Of a DNA stretch of 64,000 bases, positions 10,222-20,800 are shown piece by piece; position 1 is the stretch's first letter; each line of letters begins with the position of its first letter. Position numbers and translations under genes: made by a program. The stretch is from NCBI RefSeq assembly GCF_007655135.1, contig NC_045134.1, positions 2,066,982-2,130,981 on the forward strand. Direction: 5' to 3'. A model generated the notes under the pieces. The model was not told where the DNA came from. It saw only the letters and a program-made list of their open reading frames with translations, and searched no databases. Origin of the DNA: Punica granatum. Lineage: Eukaryota > Streptophyta > Magnoliopsida > Myrtales > Lythraceae.

Positions 10222-11811
10222 ATGTCTACATACAGGAACATGGAACTCCCTTGGTTTGACCAGGCTTGCGAAGGCTCCTCTTCTAGGAGCAAAACACATA
10301 AACATCAGAATCTGCCTCTACCTCCAAAGAAGCGGTTCTGCATAAAGTCTAGCCTCACGGCTTGGCAGCCTGACCCCAGGCAACAACTCATCTTGGATGA
10401 CTTATGGGCTTCCATAAAGAATCCTCAAAAGGGTGAGGAATCCATAGACGCATTGGTACTCCATATGGAGGAACAAAGCAACAGCAAAGCATCCTTGCAG
10501 CAGGAACATTGTCTGAAAATCGATTCGCTGCAACAAGAGCTATCCCTCCAAAAAGCTCAGACTCAAGCTTTCCTCCAGAATAGGTTAGTTGAGTTCGATA
10601 AATTCAAAGAGCACTTTGCAGAAATGCAAAGAGAAAACCATGCTCTAAAAAAGAAATTAAAAAAGAGTGAAAAAATGAGAGGTGTTCTAGAAAAAGAAAA
10701 TGAAGGCTCCAAAAAAGAAATCGAGAGCCTTTGTGCGGAAAGAATAGAAGTCTTAGAGTTTTCTGAGTCCTGCCTCAGAGAAAAAGACGCTCTTGAAAAA
10801 GAAAATAAAAAATTAAAGCAGGAACTGGAGTCATCTTTAGCTCCATCGATAAGTCGGTTACAGGTTCCCCCCATCGGAAGTGTGACTGAAAAATTGTTTT
10901 CCAAAAAACCCATTGAGGTAACTCTCAGTGGCATTTTTCCCCAAGCAGGAGAAATCATGTTTCTTTCAAAACTTCCTGATGACATTGTCTTAAAAATTTC
11001 TGAGATAAGCCTTCAGGATTTTACTACTAATATGATTTCCTTTTTCAAAAGACTCCTTCAGTTTTGTGCTTGCACACAAAAAGGAATTGACTGATGGTTC
11101 TGGAATTGGGAAAGAAAAAACCATTTTCAAAATGATTTTCCACAACCTTGCGACCAACACAATGAGGACGATGCTTTTGAAAGGGCTGATATCTTACTCA
11201 TGGATGGTTGCAGGCATATCCTGGAATTCCCGATCCCTAGGATAAGTTTTTATGTTTTCCCTTTAAAAGATAAATTTTATAATCACCATTTCGATTTTTG
11301 TGATCTTCTGAAATACGGAGTCCTCAAATCCATAATTTTAAAACCAGAGGATGAACATCGACCAGAGTATCAATCCCTTTTTGGGGATAATGCTTGGGAC
11401 CTGATTAAGAAGTCCTTACGACGATCGTCCAGCCTCTTCATCAGCATTGAATCCTCTCCTCCAAAGTGGATTTCCCCCATAAAAGTCCAACCAGCTATCC
11501 ATTACGTTTTCATCTCTCCGGTAAGTTCAAGAAGCATTCTCACTCCGGAGGCAAAGTTTTGGGCAGCAAATGGACAAATCACTACACAGATTAGCAAATG
11601 GCGAGCTTGGGTTCAGGTCAACGAATGGCACTGGCGTAAATACCCATAGCATATTCTCCAGTTCTCAGGTAATTGCCAGAGGGTTTTCCTACATATCTCT
11701 CTCATCGACAAGCCAATCCAACCAGGGTTCAACACCCGTCATGATTTCTGGCTTGATAAGATCGAAGAAGAGTTTTTATTGGATTCCCAGATTGCCCATC
11801 GACAATACTAA
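10222..11811 (+). pseudogene. Block B coiled-coil ORF with conserved C-terminal domain (two stops)
   Basis: ATG at 10222, ten bases after the previous stop. The first third is basic (KTHKHQNLPLPPKKRFC). The middle (residues about 85-215) is a long heptad coiled coil rich in Glu, Lys, Leu and Gln. A TGA at 11,092-11,094 and a TAG at 11,647-11,649 break a frame that is continuous with block C at those points. The C-terminal domain (FYVFPLKDKFYNHHFDFCDL, WRAWVQVNEWHWRKYP) is well conserved between B and C. Coiled-coil proteins of caulimovirids can be virion-associated or aphid-transmission factors; that role here is only a guess. Confidence 0.65.
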
Positions 11812-11870
11812 TTGCTAGCCTCTATATCCGAAAGCGTCCGCCCACTGTTTCAAGGCACGTGGATCATTAC

Positions 11871-12137
11871 CGGACAAAAAACCTTTCGACATTAAAGGCT
11901 ATGCCCCACATTATCAGCGCAATCTCCGGAAGCGTCCCACTACTACTCACAGTGATACCATAACGGACAAAAAACCTTTCGGCGAGCGTGCCCGACATAA
12001 AACAGCAATCTGTCACTATTTGCTACAAAAAAGGTCACTGTAGCTACAGTTTTTCCACTGAGCTCAACAGTTCCCCGCATGTGAGTGTACAGTTCAAAGT
12101 TGCACAGCGACAAGGCATCCACCATTGCCTATAAGAG
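11871..12137 (+). promoter_or_regulatory. Block B viral promoter: repeated 18-mer plus TATA box
   Basis: The motif CGGACAAAAAACCTTTCG occurs twice in direct orientation (11,871-11,888 and 11,964-11,981), followed by a TATA box CTATAAGAG at 12,129-12,137. The same arrangement is kept in block C. Position near the 3' end of the unit, ahead of a poly(A) signal and the leader, is that of the caulimovirid full-length-RNA promoter. A pyrimidine-rich stretch (12,180-12,205) follows, where transcription may start. Confidence 0.6.
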
Positions 12138-12389
12138 GGGTCTCCTTCCATCATCGGAGGACACCACTCATCCACCACAACACTCTCTTTCTCTCTTATT
12201 CTTCTTCTCATATGTAAACATCCGGTTCCCAGAACCCGGATCCTCCAACCCCCATTCTGTGTATAAGTTCCAGTGTAAGCATGGGTTGAGTTCTTTCAAA
12301 CTCTTCCCCTTTTTTTTTCTTTTTCATGTCTTCTTCTGTTTTCTTGAACATCATGTACTCCCTTCAGCCCATCATGAGCTAAGTTTCTG

Positions 12390-12395
12390 AATAAA
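12390..12395 (+). terminator. Block B poly(A) signal AATAAA
   Basis: AATAAA about 255 bases downstream of the TATA box, kept in block C (12,649-12,654). In pararetroviruses the signal lies shortly after the promoter, giving a terminally redundant RNA. Confidence 0.55.
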
Positions 12396-12479
12396 TCTTC
12401 CATGTTGATCTTATATTTATGTTGATATTCTCAGCATATCAGATCCTTATCCTTCCAGTATTCCATGGTTATCCCTTAC

Positions 12480-12517
12480 GATAGATCTTGGGTATATATA
12501 TATACCCAAGATCTATC
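12480..12517. repeat. 38-bp perfect palindrome at the B-C tail-to-tail junction
   Basis: Centred between 12,498 and 12,499. The left arm reads GATAGATCTTGGGTATATA and the right arm is its exact reverse complement. The left arm is the end of block B, which elsewhere (5,808-5,823) runs straight into a primer-binding site. The right arm follows the block C primer-binding site and GGTGGGGATAG. It marks where two inverted genomes were joined. Confidence 0.85.
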
Positions 12518-12530
12518 CCCACCTAGTCTT

Positions 12531-12543
12531 GGCTTTGATACCA
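12531..12543 (-). promoter_or_regulatory. Second primer-binding site of block C (one mismatch)
   Basis: On the minus strand TGGTATCAAAGCC, then AAGACTAGGTGGGGATAG, as at the start of block C (19,030). Block C therefore contains one whole genome length plus about 30 bases of terminal redundancy. Confidence 0.75.
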
Positions 12544-12648
12544 TTTTAACCCAGAGACCTATCCGTAGGGGACAACCATGGAATACAAGAAGAACATGGA
12601 TCTGATATGCATAGACTGTCAAGATAAATATGAGATCGACATGGAAGA

Positions 12649-12654
12649 TTTATT
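12649..12654 (-). terminator. Block C poly(A) signal AATAAA
   Basis: Counterpart of 12,390-12,395, about 265 bases downstream of the block C TATA box on the minus strand. Confidence 0.5.
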
Positions 12655-12916
12655 CAAACACTTAGCCCATGATGGGCTGAAGGGAGTACATGAGTTTGAA
12701 ACAAACAAAAGAAGAAAGCATTAAAATAAAAAGGAAAGAGTCTGTAAGGACTCAATCCATGCTTACACTGGAACTTACACACAGAAAGGGGGTTGGAGGA
12801 TCCGGGTTATGGGAGCCGGATGTTTACATATGGGAAGAGATAAGAGAGGAAGAGAGGAAGAGTGAATTATGTGTTGCGGATGTGTGTCTCCCCCCTCGAT
12901 GCTGGAGGAAGAGCAC

Positions 12917-13182
12917 TCTTATAGACAGTGGTGGATGCCTTGTCGCTGTGCAGCTTTACACTGTGCACTCACATGCGGGGTACTGTCGAGCTCAGTGGAA
13001 GAACTGTAGCTACAGTGCCTTTTTTGTCGAAAAAGGTGACAGGAGGCTGCTTTATGTCGGGCACGCTCGCCGAAAGGTTTTTTGTCCGTTATGGGACCAC
13101 TGTGAGTAGTGGTGGGACACTTCCGGAGATTGCGCTGATTATGTCGGGGCATAGCCTTTTGAGCCGAAAGGTTTTTTGTCTG
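12917..13182 (-). promoter_or_regulatory. Block C viral promoter: repeated 18-mer plus TATA box
   Basis: CTATAAGAG lies on the minus strand at 12,925-12,917. Upstream are two copies of the 18-mer CGGACAAAAAACCTTTCG (13,088-13,071 exact; 13,182-13,165 with one change). Spacing of the copies is 94 bases here and 93 in block B. Confidence 0.6.
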
Positions 13183-13234
13183 GTAATGATCCACGTGTCT
13201 GAAGCAGTGGGCGGACGCTCTCGGTTGCTGGGGG

Positions 13235-14823
13235 CTAGATGCCGTATTGGCGGTGATCACGCTGAGCTTCTAGCAAGAACTCCTCTTCGAACTTGTCAAT
13301 CAGGAAAGCATGTCTTGTGCTGAACCCTGGTTGAGCTGGTAAGTCGAGGAGAGAGATATGCAGGAAAACTCTTTGGCAGTTACCTGAGAACTGGAGAACA
13401 TGCTCTGGGTATTTACGCCAGTGCCATTCGTTTACCTGAACCCAGGCTCGCCAATCGCTGATCTGGTTTGTTATCGTTCCTTCTGCTGGCCAGAACTTTA
13501 CCTCCGGAGTGAGAATGCTCCTCGAACTTACCGGAGAGATAAAAATGTAATGGATAGCAGGTTGGACTTTTATGGGGGAGATCCATTCCGGTGGAGAGGA
13601 TTCTATGCTGATGAAGAGGCTGGACGATCTTCGCAGGGATCTTTTGATTAATCCCCAAGCATTTTCTCCGAAAAGAGACTGATACTCCGGTCGATGCTCA
13701 TCCTCTGGTCTCAGAATTATGGATTTGAGAACTCCATATTTCAAGAGATCACAAAAATCAAAATGGTGATTATAAAATTTATCTTTTAAGGGGAAAACAT
13801 AAAAACTTATCCTGGGGATTGAGATTTCCAGGATATGCCTGCAACCATTCATGAATAGGATGTCAGTTCTTTCAAAATCATCATCTTCCTCGTGTTGGTC
13901 ACAGGGTTTTGGAAAATCATTTTGAAAATGGTTTTTTCTTTCCCAATTCCAAAACCATCCGTCAATTCCTCTTTGTGAGCATGCACAGAAATGAAGGAGT
14001 TTTTTGAAAAAGGAAATGGTGGTTGTAGTAAAATCCTGGAGACTTGTCTCAGAAATTTTTAAGACGATATCTTCAGGAAGTTTTGAAAGGAACAGGATTT
14101 CTCCTGCTCGGGGGAAGACGCCACTGAGAGTTACTTCAAGGGGTTTTTCCCAAAACAGTTTTTAAGTCTGGCTTCTGATGGGGAGAATCACAGACTGATT
14201 TATCGATGGAGTTGATATGGACTCCAAATCCTGCTTTAATTTTTTATTTTCATTATCAAGAGCGTCTTTTTCTCTGAGGCAGGACTCAGAAAACTCTAAG
14301 ACTTTTATTCTTTCCGCACAGAGGCTTTCTATTTCTTTTTTGAAGCCTTCATTTTCTTTTTCAAGAATACCTCTCCTTTTTTCGCTCTTTTTCAATTTTT
14401 CATTAGAGCATGATTTTCTCTTTGCATTTCTGCAAAGTGCTCTGTGAAATTATCGAACTCTACTAACCTGTCTTGGAGGAAAGCTTGAGTCTGGGATTTT
14501 TGGAGGGATAGCTCTTGCTGCAGCAAATCGATTTTCAGGCAAAGTTCCTGCTGCAAGGACTCTTTGCTGTTGCTTTGTTCCTCCATGTGGAGAACCAATG
14601 CATTTATGGATTCCTCACCCTTTTGAGGATGCTTTACGGAGGACCATAAATCATCCGAGATGAGTTGTTGCCTGTGGTCAGGCCGCCAAGCCGTGAGGCC
14701 GGACTTTATGCAGAATCGCTTTTTGGGGGGCAGATCCTGGTGTTTATGGGTTTTGTTCCTGGAGGAGGAACTTTTATCGACCTGGTCAAACCAGGGGTGA
14801 TCCATGTTCCTGTATACAGACAT
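13235..14823 (-). pseudogene. Block C coiled-coil ORF with conserved C-terminal domain (two breaks)
   Basis: ATG at 14823. It aligns along its length with 10,222-11,811. A one-base loss near 14,395 shifts the frame inside the coiled coil, and GAA has become TAA at 14,163-14,161. After that the frame is open to the natural stop at 13,235, including the two places where block B has stops. The C-terminal domain (residues about 330-530 of the aligned frame) holds FYVFPLKDKFYNHHFDFCDL and WRAWVQVNEWHWRKYP. Because B and C are broken at different places, both descend from an intact gene and decayed independently. Confidence 0.65.
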
Positions 14824-14833
14824 GAAACAATGG

Positions 14834-15223
14834 TTATGGCAGATTAATGTTTAAATGGACTCTTACAGGAGCCTGTAAAGCCAGGTGGCCTATGAATAGC
14901 TCATAGTCCTCCCGGGTTTTTAAAGTGGAGTTGATGTGCTGAAAACAAGGTTTTGTATTGCAACGAGGGATTTGCTTGCAATGCTTGTTAAAATAGGCAC
15001 ACAACACATGGGATACAGGATGATCGATGAGGGCACAGATTTTGTGGATGTATGAAGTGAATATACGATCCATAGAGTCTGTTTCCCCGTCCTGTATATC
15101 CTTTTGGATTTTCTCAAGACTTTCGTCTTGCCACAGTTCTAACAGCCAATGGTGTAACCACTCTTGAGCAGACTCCACAGCCATTTCCTGCGCAAAATAC
15201 ATCAGTCTATCTTGTAAATGCAT
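14834..15223 (-). CDS. Block C small Cys/His-containing ORF, unknown function
   Basis: An intact 129-residue frame from ATG 15223, overlapping the protease frame by 22 bases as in block B. It shares AQEWLHHWLLEL, DHPVSHVLCAYF and a Cys cluster (CKQIPRCNTKPC) with 9,823-10,212. No family recognised; a zinc-binding accessory protein is possible. Confidence 0.6.
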   Translation of the reverse strand: MHLQDRLMYFAQEMAVESAQEWLHHWLLELWQDESLEKIQKDIQDGETDSMDRIFTSYIHKICALIDHPVSHVLCAYFNKHCKQIPRCNTKPCFQHINSTLKTREDYELFIGHLALQAPVRVHLNINLP

Positions 15224-18158
15224 TTGTCAGAGACAAAACAGAATTTTATTTTGTTTCCAAGCCTGTGCGTCTCAATGCCAGATGTTGTGACAAGAAACGG
15301 TTTTAAAAGCTGGATGAATGGGGTTCCTAGTATGACCTCATGATTAAGGTTTTTGACTAGGAGGAATGATGTTTTGTACCGGACTCTATTTTGTTCAACT
15401 TCTACTTCGCTCAACTTGTGCTGGATGTCGAGCTTAGTACCACTGACCGAAGAAAGTGATTCAATTGTTTTTTCATAGAATCTAGCAGGAATGAGTTGTT
15501 CACGAATGCAGTTTTCGTCTGCACCTGTGTCAAACAGAGCAGTTGCATCAATAAACAAATTATGGGTTATGACAAGCTTGATTTTGATCAACCACCTATT
15601 AGGGGAAGGTTCTACTAACATGGTTAAGGCTTTCTGCTGGTCATTTTTTTGTTGGTCCAGGGCCAGAGTGTCCTCTGGGTTTTTGTCCTGGTTCATGAGG
15701 ACTTGTCTAGAGTTCCCTGCCTCTGCAACGAACTCTTCGAGACGTCCAATTATGGTGGAGTGCTGCTGTTGTTCAAATCTGAGACAAGCAAGCTCACTCC
15801 TGAGATTATCGATTTCTTTTTGGGCATCAAACGAGATTATGTGAGCTCGTTTTTTGCCATGTCTCTTCAGAATTTCTGATAAGTTATAATTAGGGGTTTT
15901 TGTCTCGGCTTCGAGAGTGCCCTGATTTAACTTCTCAAGGTATTGTGTTCTTAACAAAGGGTTTTGGATTTCTCCTGCTATTTCAAGCAGGAATTCTTGG
16001 TCCTTAGTTAAGACATTTATCGATTTTGACTCTGACGACTGTTCATCAGTCGACCAGTCAAGTTCATCCATCTGCAGACTCTCCTCGCTGGCAGTCGAGA
16101 AGTCCGTTTCAGAGTCGGATAACTCTGTCAACAGATTGCAGATTTGATCTTTTATGTCATCATCAATCGCCAGTTGATGAATCTTTTTATTGAGGTAACA
16201 ATACCTCTGGGTATGGCCAGTTTTCCCGCACCTGAAACACTTAAAGGGGGAGATGGACTTTCCCTTATCCTTTTCAGTGACATGTGGTTTTGGGGGAATC
16301 CTAGATTTTTATGGAAATGTTTGGGCTTATGTTTTCTGCTGCAGTCCCCACTGCAGGTTATGGGTTTATCGGCCTTTTTGTCAACCTGGAAAGAGGGATC
16401 GAATTGTTGGCAGAAACTGCCAAGCTCTTTCTTGGTCTGGGCCTTTTCTTTTTTCAATTGTTTTTGGAGTCTGTGCTGAGTACACATTCGGATACCTTCC
16501 TTATGGATGAAGCTGATGAGTTCTCCATAACTCAGTTCTTTGTAAGGTATCTGGCCATGATTTATTGTTTTGATTTCGTTTCGGACTTGTTCTCCTAACA
16601 AGGTTGGCAGATCTGCTAAGAATTTTTCTTTCCAAAACGGCTGGTTGCAATCCTCCCTAGACATGACCCTAGTGAGGAAGGTGTCTTTGTACTGTCTGAA
16701 ATCAGACAGCCTTTTGCATTTTAGGTTTGACAGCAGCTCTAGGTTTTTGTCTTTGAGGTGAGAGGGGTCTCCTACAAAGTGTTGGGAGATGGCAAAGACT
16801 AGAGTTGCTACGGCGTCAGGGATGTCTTCGTTGTTAGCATCCCAGATGATCTCACCAGATTCATCTGTCTTGACGCTGGTCAGGATTTCATTTTGTTGGA
16901 AGGGAGAAAGGTAGTTGTCCCACCATCCCTTCAATTGGCCTGTGAACCCTGCTATGAGCATGTGTGCTATGGCTGGGTCCGACAATCGGGTCTGGGTCTT
17001 GTAAGCATTTGACACCATCGTCATTTGCTGTAAGACACTGAGTATGTTATATTCAGACTGCCCATCTATGTTCCACTCATAAATGGCATTGGCACTATAC
17101 CTATTCTGGACAATGTTGGGTTTTTCTTCCAAAACTAGGTCTGGTGCACTTATGGTAGTGTAGTAAGGTTTCTGGGGTTCCTTCCACACTAATGCTTCTA
17201 AATCTCCAGAGTTATGTATGGCGTTGACGACATTCGAGCCCTGAGACTCTTGTGTCTTGATTTTTGTTGCTCTTAATGGGGTTCCTGGCTCTTTTTCAGA
17301 AAGAGGAGTTTCCGGGATAACCATTTTTTGCAAGCTTATGGATGGGGAATTTTCATGGAGATTTATGGATTTTAATCTTCTCTCTATTTCCTGTCTAAAC
17401 TCCTGTTTCCTAGAGATAGGAATTTCATGTGGTTTAAAGGGAGGTTTTTTGAGAGACTCTATGGCTACAGGTTTCAATTGGTTCGACTGACTAGAGGTCC
17501 CTACCTGGTTGACAACAGGTCTGGTGACTTCTTGTTCTATCCTATCCAATTGGGAACCTATGGTATGGAGACACTGGTTTGTGAAATTATTTTGTTCAAA
17601 GATGTTTTTTATGTCTTTGGGTTCCAGTGAATTGTCCACTTTTACTTTGAAGGGAGAGGCCTTGACCTCTGCTTTTTGATGGATTATTTGGATGGTTCCT
17701 AAAGGTGGGTGTGTGGACTCAACCGGGTCTGCATTCGCAAGATCCCACTTTATGGTTTTCTGAGTCACGCATACCATTCTTTTAGGTGCGAAATGATTTT
17801 CAAACCAATCCCAAAATAGGATATTGTTGGAGTTTTTTAGCACGAATGCTGTCCATTCTACCCTGATATGAGATTTGGTATATTCTTCGGAGAATGTCTC
17901 GTGGAGCCATCTCCTTTTATGGTCATTATGGGGTCCTAGGAAATCACTCCTAAGCTTATCGTAATCTATCTCAAATTTCTCGACTATTGTGTCTACCCTA
18001 GGGACACCTGACACAGACAGTGCTATTTGAGATCTACATTCAGCTAATTTTTGGTTTATTCTATCCTGAAAAGAATCTTTTTTGTTGATAGAATAATTAT
18101 CGTTTATGTGATGAGAACCTAAGCATGCATGTGGAGGAAAATTTTTAAAAAGACCCAT
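15202..18158 (-). pseudogene. Block C capsid - CCHC knuckle - aspartic protease polyprotein (one frameshift)
   Basis: ATG at 18158 (MGLFKNFPPH), matching block B; the longer frame to 18197 is not used. The capsid part is open for about 620 residues: N-domain with NILFWDWF, linker, capsid core (EWNIDGQSEYNI; GWWDNYLSPF) and a Lys-rich basic tail. A five-T run (16,306-16,310) has one base fewer than the matching run in block B and shifts the frame just before the knuckle CFRCGKTGHTQRYC. Beyond it the frame is open through the acidic stretch and protease (LFDTGAD, VILGTPFIQLLKPF) to the stop at 15,202. This single lesion makes C the best preserved capsid copy. No reverse transcriptase follows. 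Confidence 0.82.
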
Positions 18159-19030
18159 ATTTTTTAAAAGCAATAAACCTTCCAGTCTATCAGACATTTA
18201 TCAAGACTTTCTATACTTTTGCATATCAGTTCCCTATCCTTAAGGTATTCCATACCTATCCTAGACGAAAGCTCTACAGATCTAATAGAACCATTAGCCT
18301 AGAAGGTAGTTCAAAGATGCTATACCGTATCAGATACTCCTACCCAGCTTCTCTCAAGATCAAGATCGGATCTAAGACGTACCTTATTGGCAGAAATCCC
18401 ACCTCACACAGTGTTTCCCTGCAGCATACCTTAAACATACCTTGCCCAACTGCTGTACATGGTTTTAACAATAATAGTAGACAGACAAACTCAGCATGAC
18501 TCTCTATAGATCTATCTCCTATCCCAACTGCTGTACCTAGACGAACGATAATGCAAAGGATAACTCTACTCCAGTCGATAACCTCCATCTATTTTGACGG
18601 TGCTCGTAACACTACCGGGATTCTTTCCAATTTTTCCTCTGAAGACTGCCCTAACCGTCGGGACTTACAAAACGAGGACACCTTAGGACTTCCCCCCGGG
18701 TTACTACAAACGGTGAATGTGTAGGGTCCATTAGAGCGACTGGATGGACATTAGAGCCTATTGCATTACTTCTTATGCTAGCATCAGTTCATTGTGATGT
18801 TGGATCTAGACTTCTACAGAGTCCTGCGCTATGGCTGCCTAATTACTATGTTTACCAGCTTCAGTTCATTGTATAGGATATGCAAGAATACACTATTGGG
18901 AGAACGCTACATGAGTTTCTACCAGCCATGAAGGCGGTCCTAGATGATATGACCTACGAGATCTACATGGATCTAAGTAACTTGAACGGAATATACATCC
19001 TATCCCCACCTAGTCTTGGCTCTGATACCA
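18159..19030 (-). other. Block C 5' leader with primer-binding site at 19,030-19,015
   Basis: The minus strand starts with TGGTATCAGAGCCAAG (19,030-19,015), then runs about 860 bases to the capsid ATG, collinear with the block B leader but more diverged. The right edge of the viral island is within 10 bases of this site. Confidence 0.8.
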
Positions 19031-19869
19031 TTTCTTCTTATAACCGCATACCAAATTATATCTCAGAAAATCAATACTAGGTATAATTTGCTTTGTGTTG
19101 ACTGTTCATCTAAATTAATAATGAACCTGCAAGTATGCAACGGCAATTTCTCTGAACTGCTTCATGCATGTATTATGTATATATTTAATTTATCTTATAT
19201 TTTACTAAAAATTAGGTTGGAAAAATGAGTCCTCGGCGCAATTCCCCAACATTTTCGGTTGAATAATATCTTTAGTTCTTTAATTGTTGCTTATATATGA
19301 TAAATTCTTCTTCGTAAATGTGGAAACATTTTTCAAGTATTTCTTCCCCTTTCCATTGATTTTACGTCTCCAAGACGTTGTTTTGACTCTACAAAACCGC
19401 GTGAGGTTGGAGTTTTAAGAGCCACAAAAACAAATCCCACGAAGCTGTTACCTTGTAAATGTTGCACCTAATACTTTCTCCATAGGTCCTCTTGACTTAC
19501 GAGAAAATTTACATGTGTAATGTGATATGCATAGATATAATTAAATGACACCTATATAAATGACGAGTATATATTGCAGTGACAAATGCTCTCAATCTTA
19601 TTTTTATTTGCGAACACTATTGCTGGTCAGTCAGAATCAGGTGCTGGAATGGGCCTCTGCCCATGGGCCTCATGGAACTCAAATCAAATGATCCAAGCCT
19701 CAAAGACCAAACAGTTCTCTGGCCCGAAATTAAGCCCAAACGTGTAATTAATTTCGCACAGAGGGCGGCCGAGCGGTTCTATTTTGCCAAATTGCACGAG
19801 AGGAGGACTGTTGATTTTATTCGAAATCCATCCCTGATCTTTCCATTATCTTGCAAATGAGACCATAAA

Positions 19870-20140
19870 GAGTAAACCCCCATTTGATTTCATAATTTAA
19901 TTTTAAAATTTTAACTTTAATTTTAACCCACTCATTACACAACAAAAATCAATAATACAATTATTACTTTTTTATTTTTTAAAATTTTTTAATCATTTAA
20001 TTCAATTTTTAATAATAAATTCTCTCAATTATTCATTATTTTTCACATTTTTTCTCATAATTCAACACCACAATCACTACAAATCAATTAAAATCAAAAT
20101 TTAACTTTTAACTCAACTCTGAAATAAAACATATTTCATG
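19870..20140. repeat. AT-rich MITE-like repeat (copy 1)
   Basis: Begins near CCCCATTTGATTTCATAATT and ends near GAAATAAAACATATTTC. It shares long stretches (TTAAAATTTTAACTTTAA, CAATACAATTATTAC, AATTCAATTTTTAATAATAAATTC) with 23,680-23,970. No coding content. It replaces the gene-bearing segment of the duplication unit. Confidence 0.5.
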
Positions 20141-20272
20141 TACGCCCCATTTCTTGCTCTGGGTTCCTAGATTTCTGCGACCCTCATAGACATCCGCCCC
20201 AAATCGGAAGGGTTCACAGAGTCCTACAAGCTTTTACATAGAATTTGGGTGGGTCTTTGATTCTTGCCCGTC

Positions 20273-20800
20273 ATGAAGGTGACAGTGGTGTCCCGCGGTG
20301 GGAGAGAAGTCATCAAGGGAGGGTTCAACCTCAATGACTCGGTACCCTCTCACTTCCTTCGCTGCCTGCAGATCTACTTTCGGTTCTATCACTGTTGTTG
20401 TCTGTTTGTTTGCCTGTCTGGTTCTTTCGGATTTGAGCTGAATGAAAATGAGATTCGGTCGGGAAGATGATGTCTTTCAGATCTCGATCTGGCCCGAAGC
20501 TCAGCCTCGGAGTTAGGGTGCAGTCCGTTGTGAGGAGCTTTCTAAAGTTTTCATTTTCCTTCTTCATATTTCTGTCACGAAGCAAGTTTGAGCAGTGAAC
20601 CCCAACAACTGCGGAAGCCTTTCAACTTGAGGGCAATGCCCAGATAATCTTTAGAATTTTTAGAATGAATGCCCTGCTTGATATCAATATGTTTCAAGTT
20701 ATCGGTGCCCGGAATTTCATATGGCTCACATTATCGTGCATGTAATCTGTTCTGATTTGCAGTACGGTAGCAGATCTGCAGGAGGCAATACATAAGCGAA
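20273..20800 (+). pseudogene. Truncated enoyl-CoA reductase (CER10/ECR) pseudogene
   Basis: Exon 1 (20,273-20,341, [17 protein letters not shown]...) is intact and differs from the functional copy (47,103-47,171) by only a few bases. Exon 2 (20,763-20,800) has lost two bases right after the acceptor, shifting the frame. The large catalytic exon and the last exon are absent because the unit ends at about 21,078. It can give no enzyme. Confidence 0.85.

Larger units (their letters stand above)
1357..19040. mobile_element. Endogenous pararetrovirus (Caulimoviridae-like) island, three blocks A-B-C
   Basis: The island holds three viral blocks in order A (minus, 1,357-5,795), B (plus, 6,059-about 12,498) and C (minus, 19,030-about 12,499). 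A carries movement protein, protease and reverse transcriptase/RNase H; B and C carry capsid, zinc knuckle and protease. No long terminal repeats flank any block. tRNA-Met primer-binding sites (TGGTATCAGAGCC) mark the starts of B and C. Movement protein plus capsid without integrase or LTRs is the Caulimoviridae pattern rather than Ty3 retrotransposons. Left and right edges fall in host DNA that is continuous, without the insert, at 44,748-44,795. Blocks A and B meet head to head and B and C tail to tail, as expected for linear viral DNAs joined end to end before or during integration. The genus is not determined; florendovirus-like or an unnamed relative are both possible. Confidence 0.85.

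Noticed and set aside
6059..12500. Block B as an LTR retrotransposon
   Set aside because: Sequences before the PBS and at the 3' end do not form a direct repeat, there is no integrase, and the polypurine/LTR arrangement is absent.
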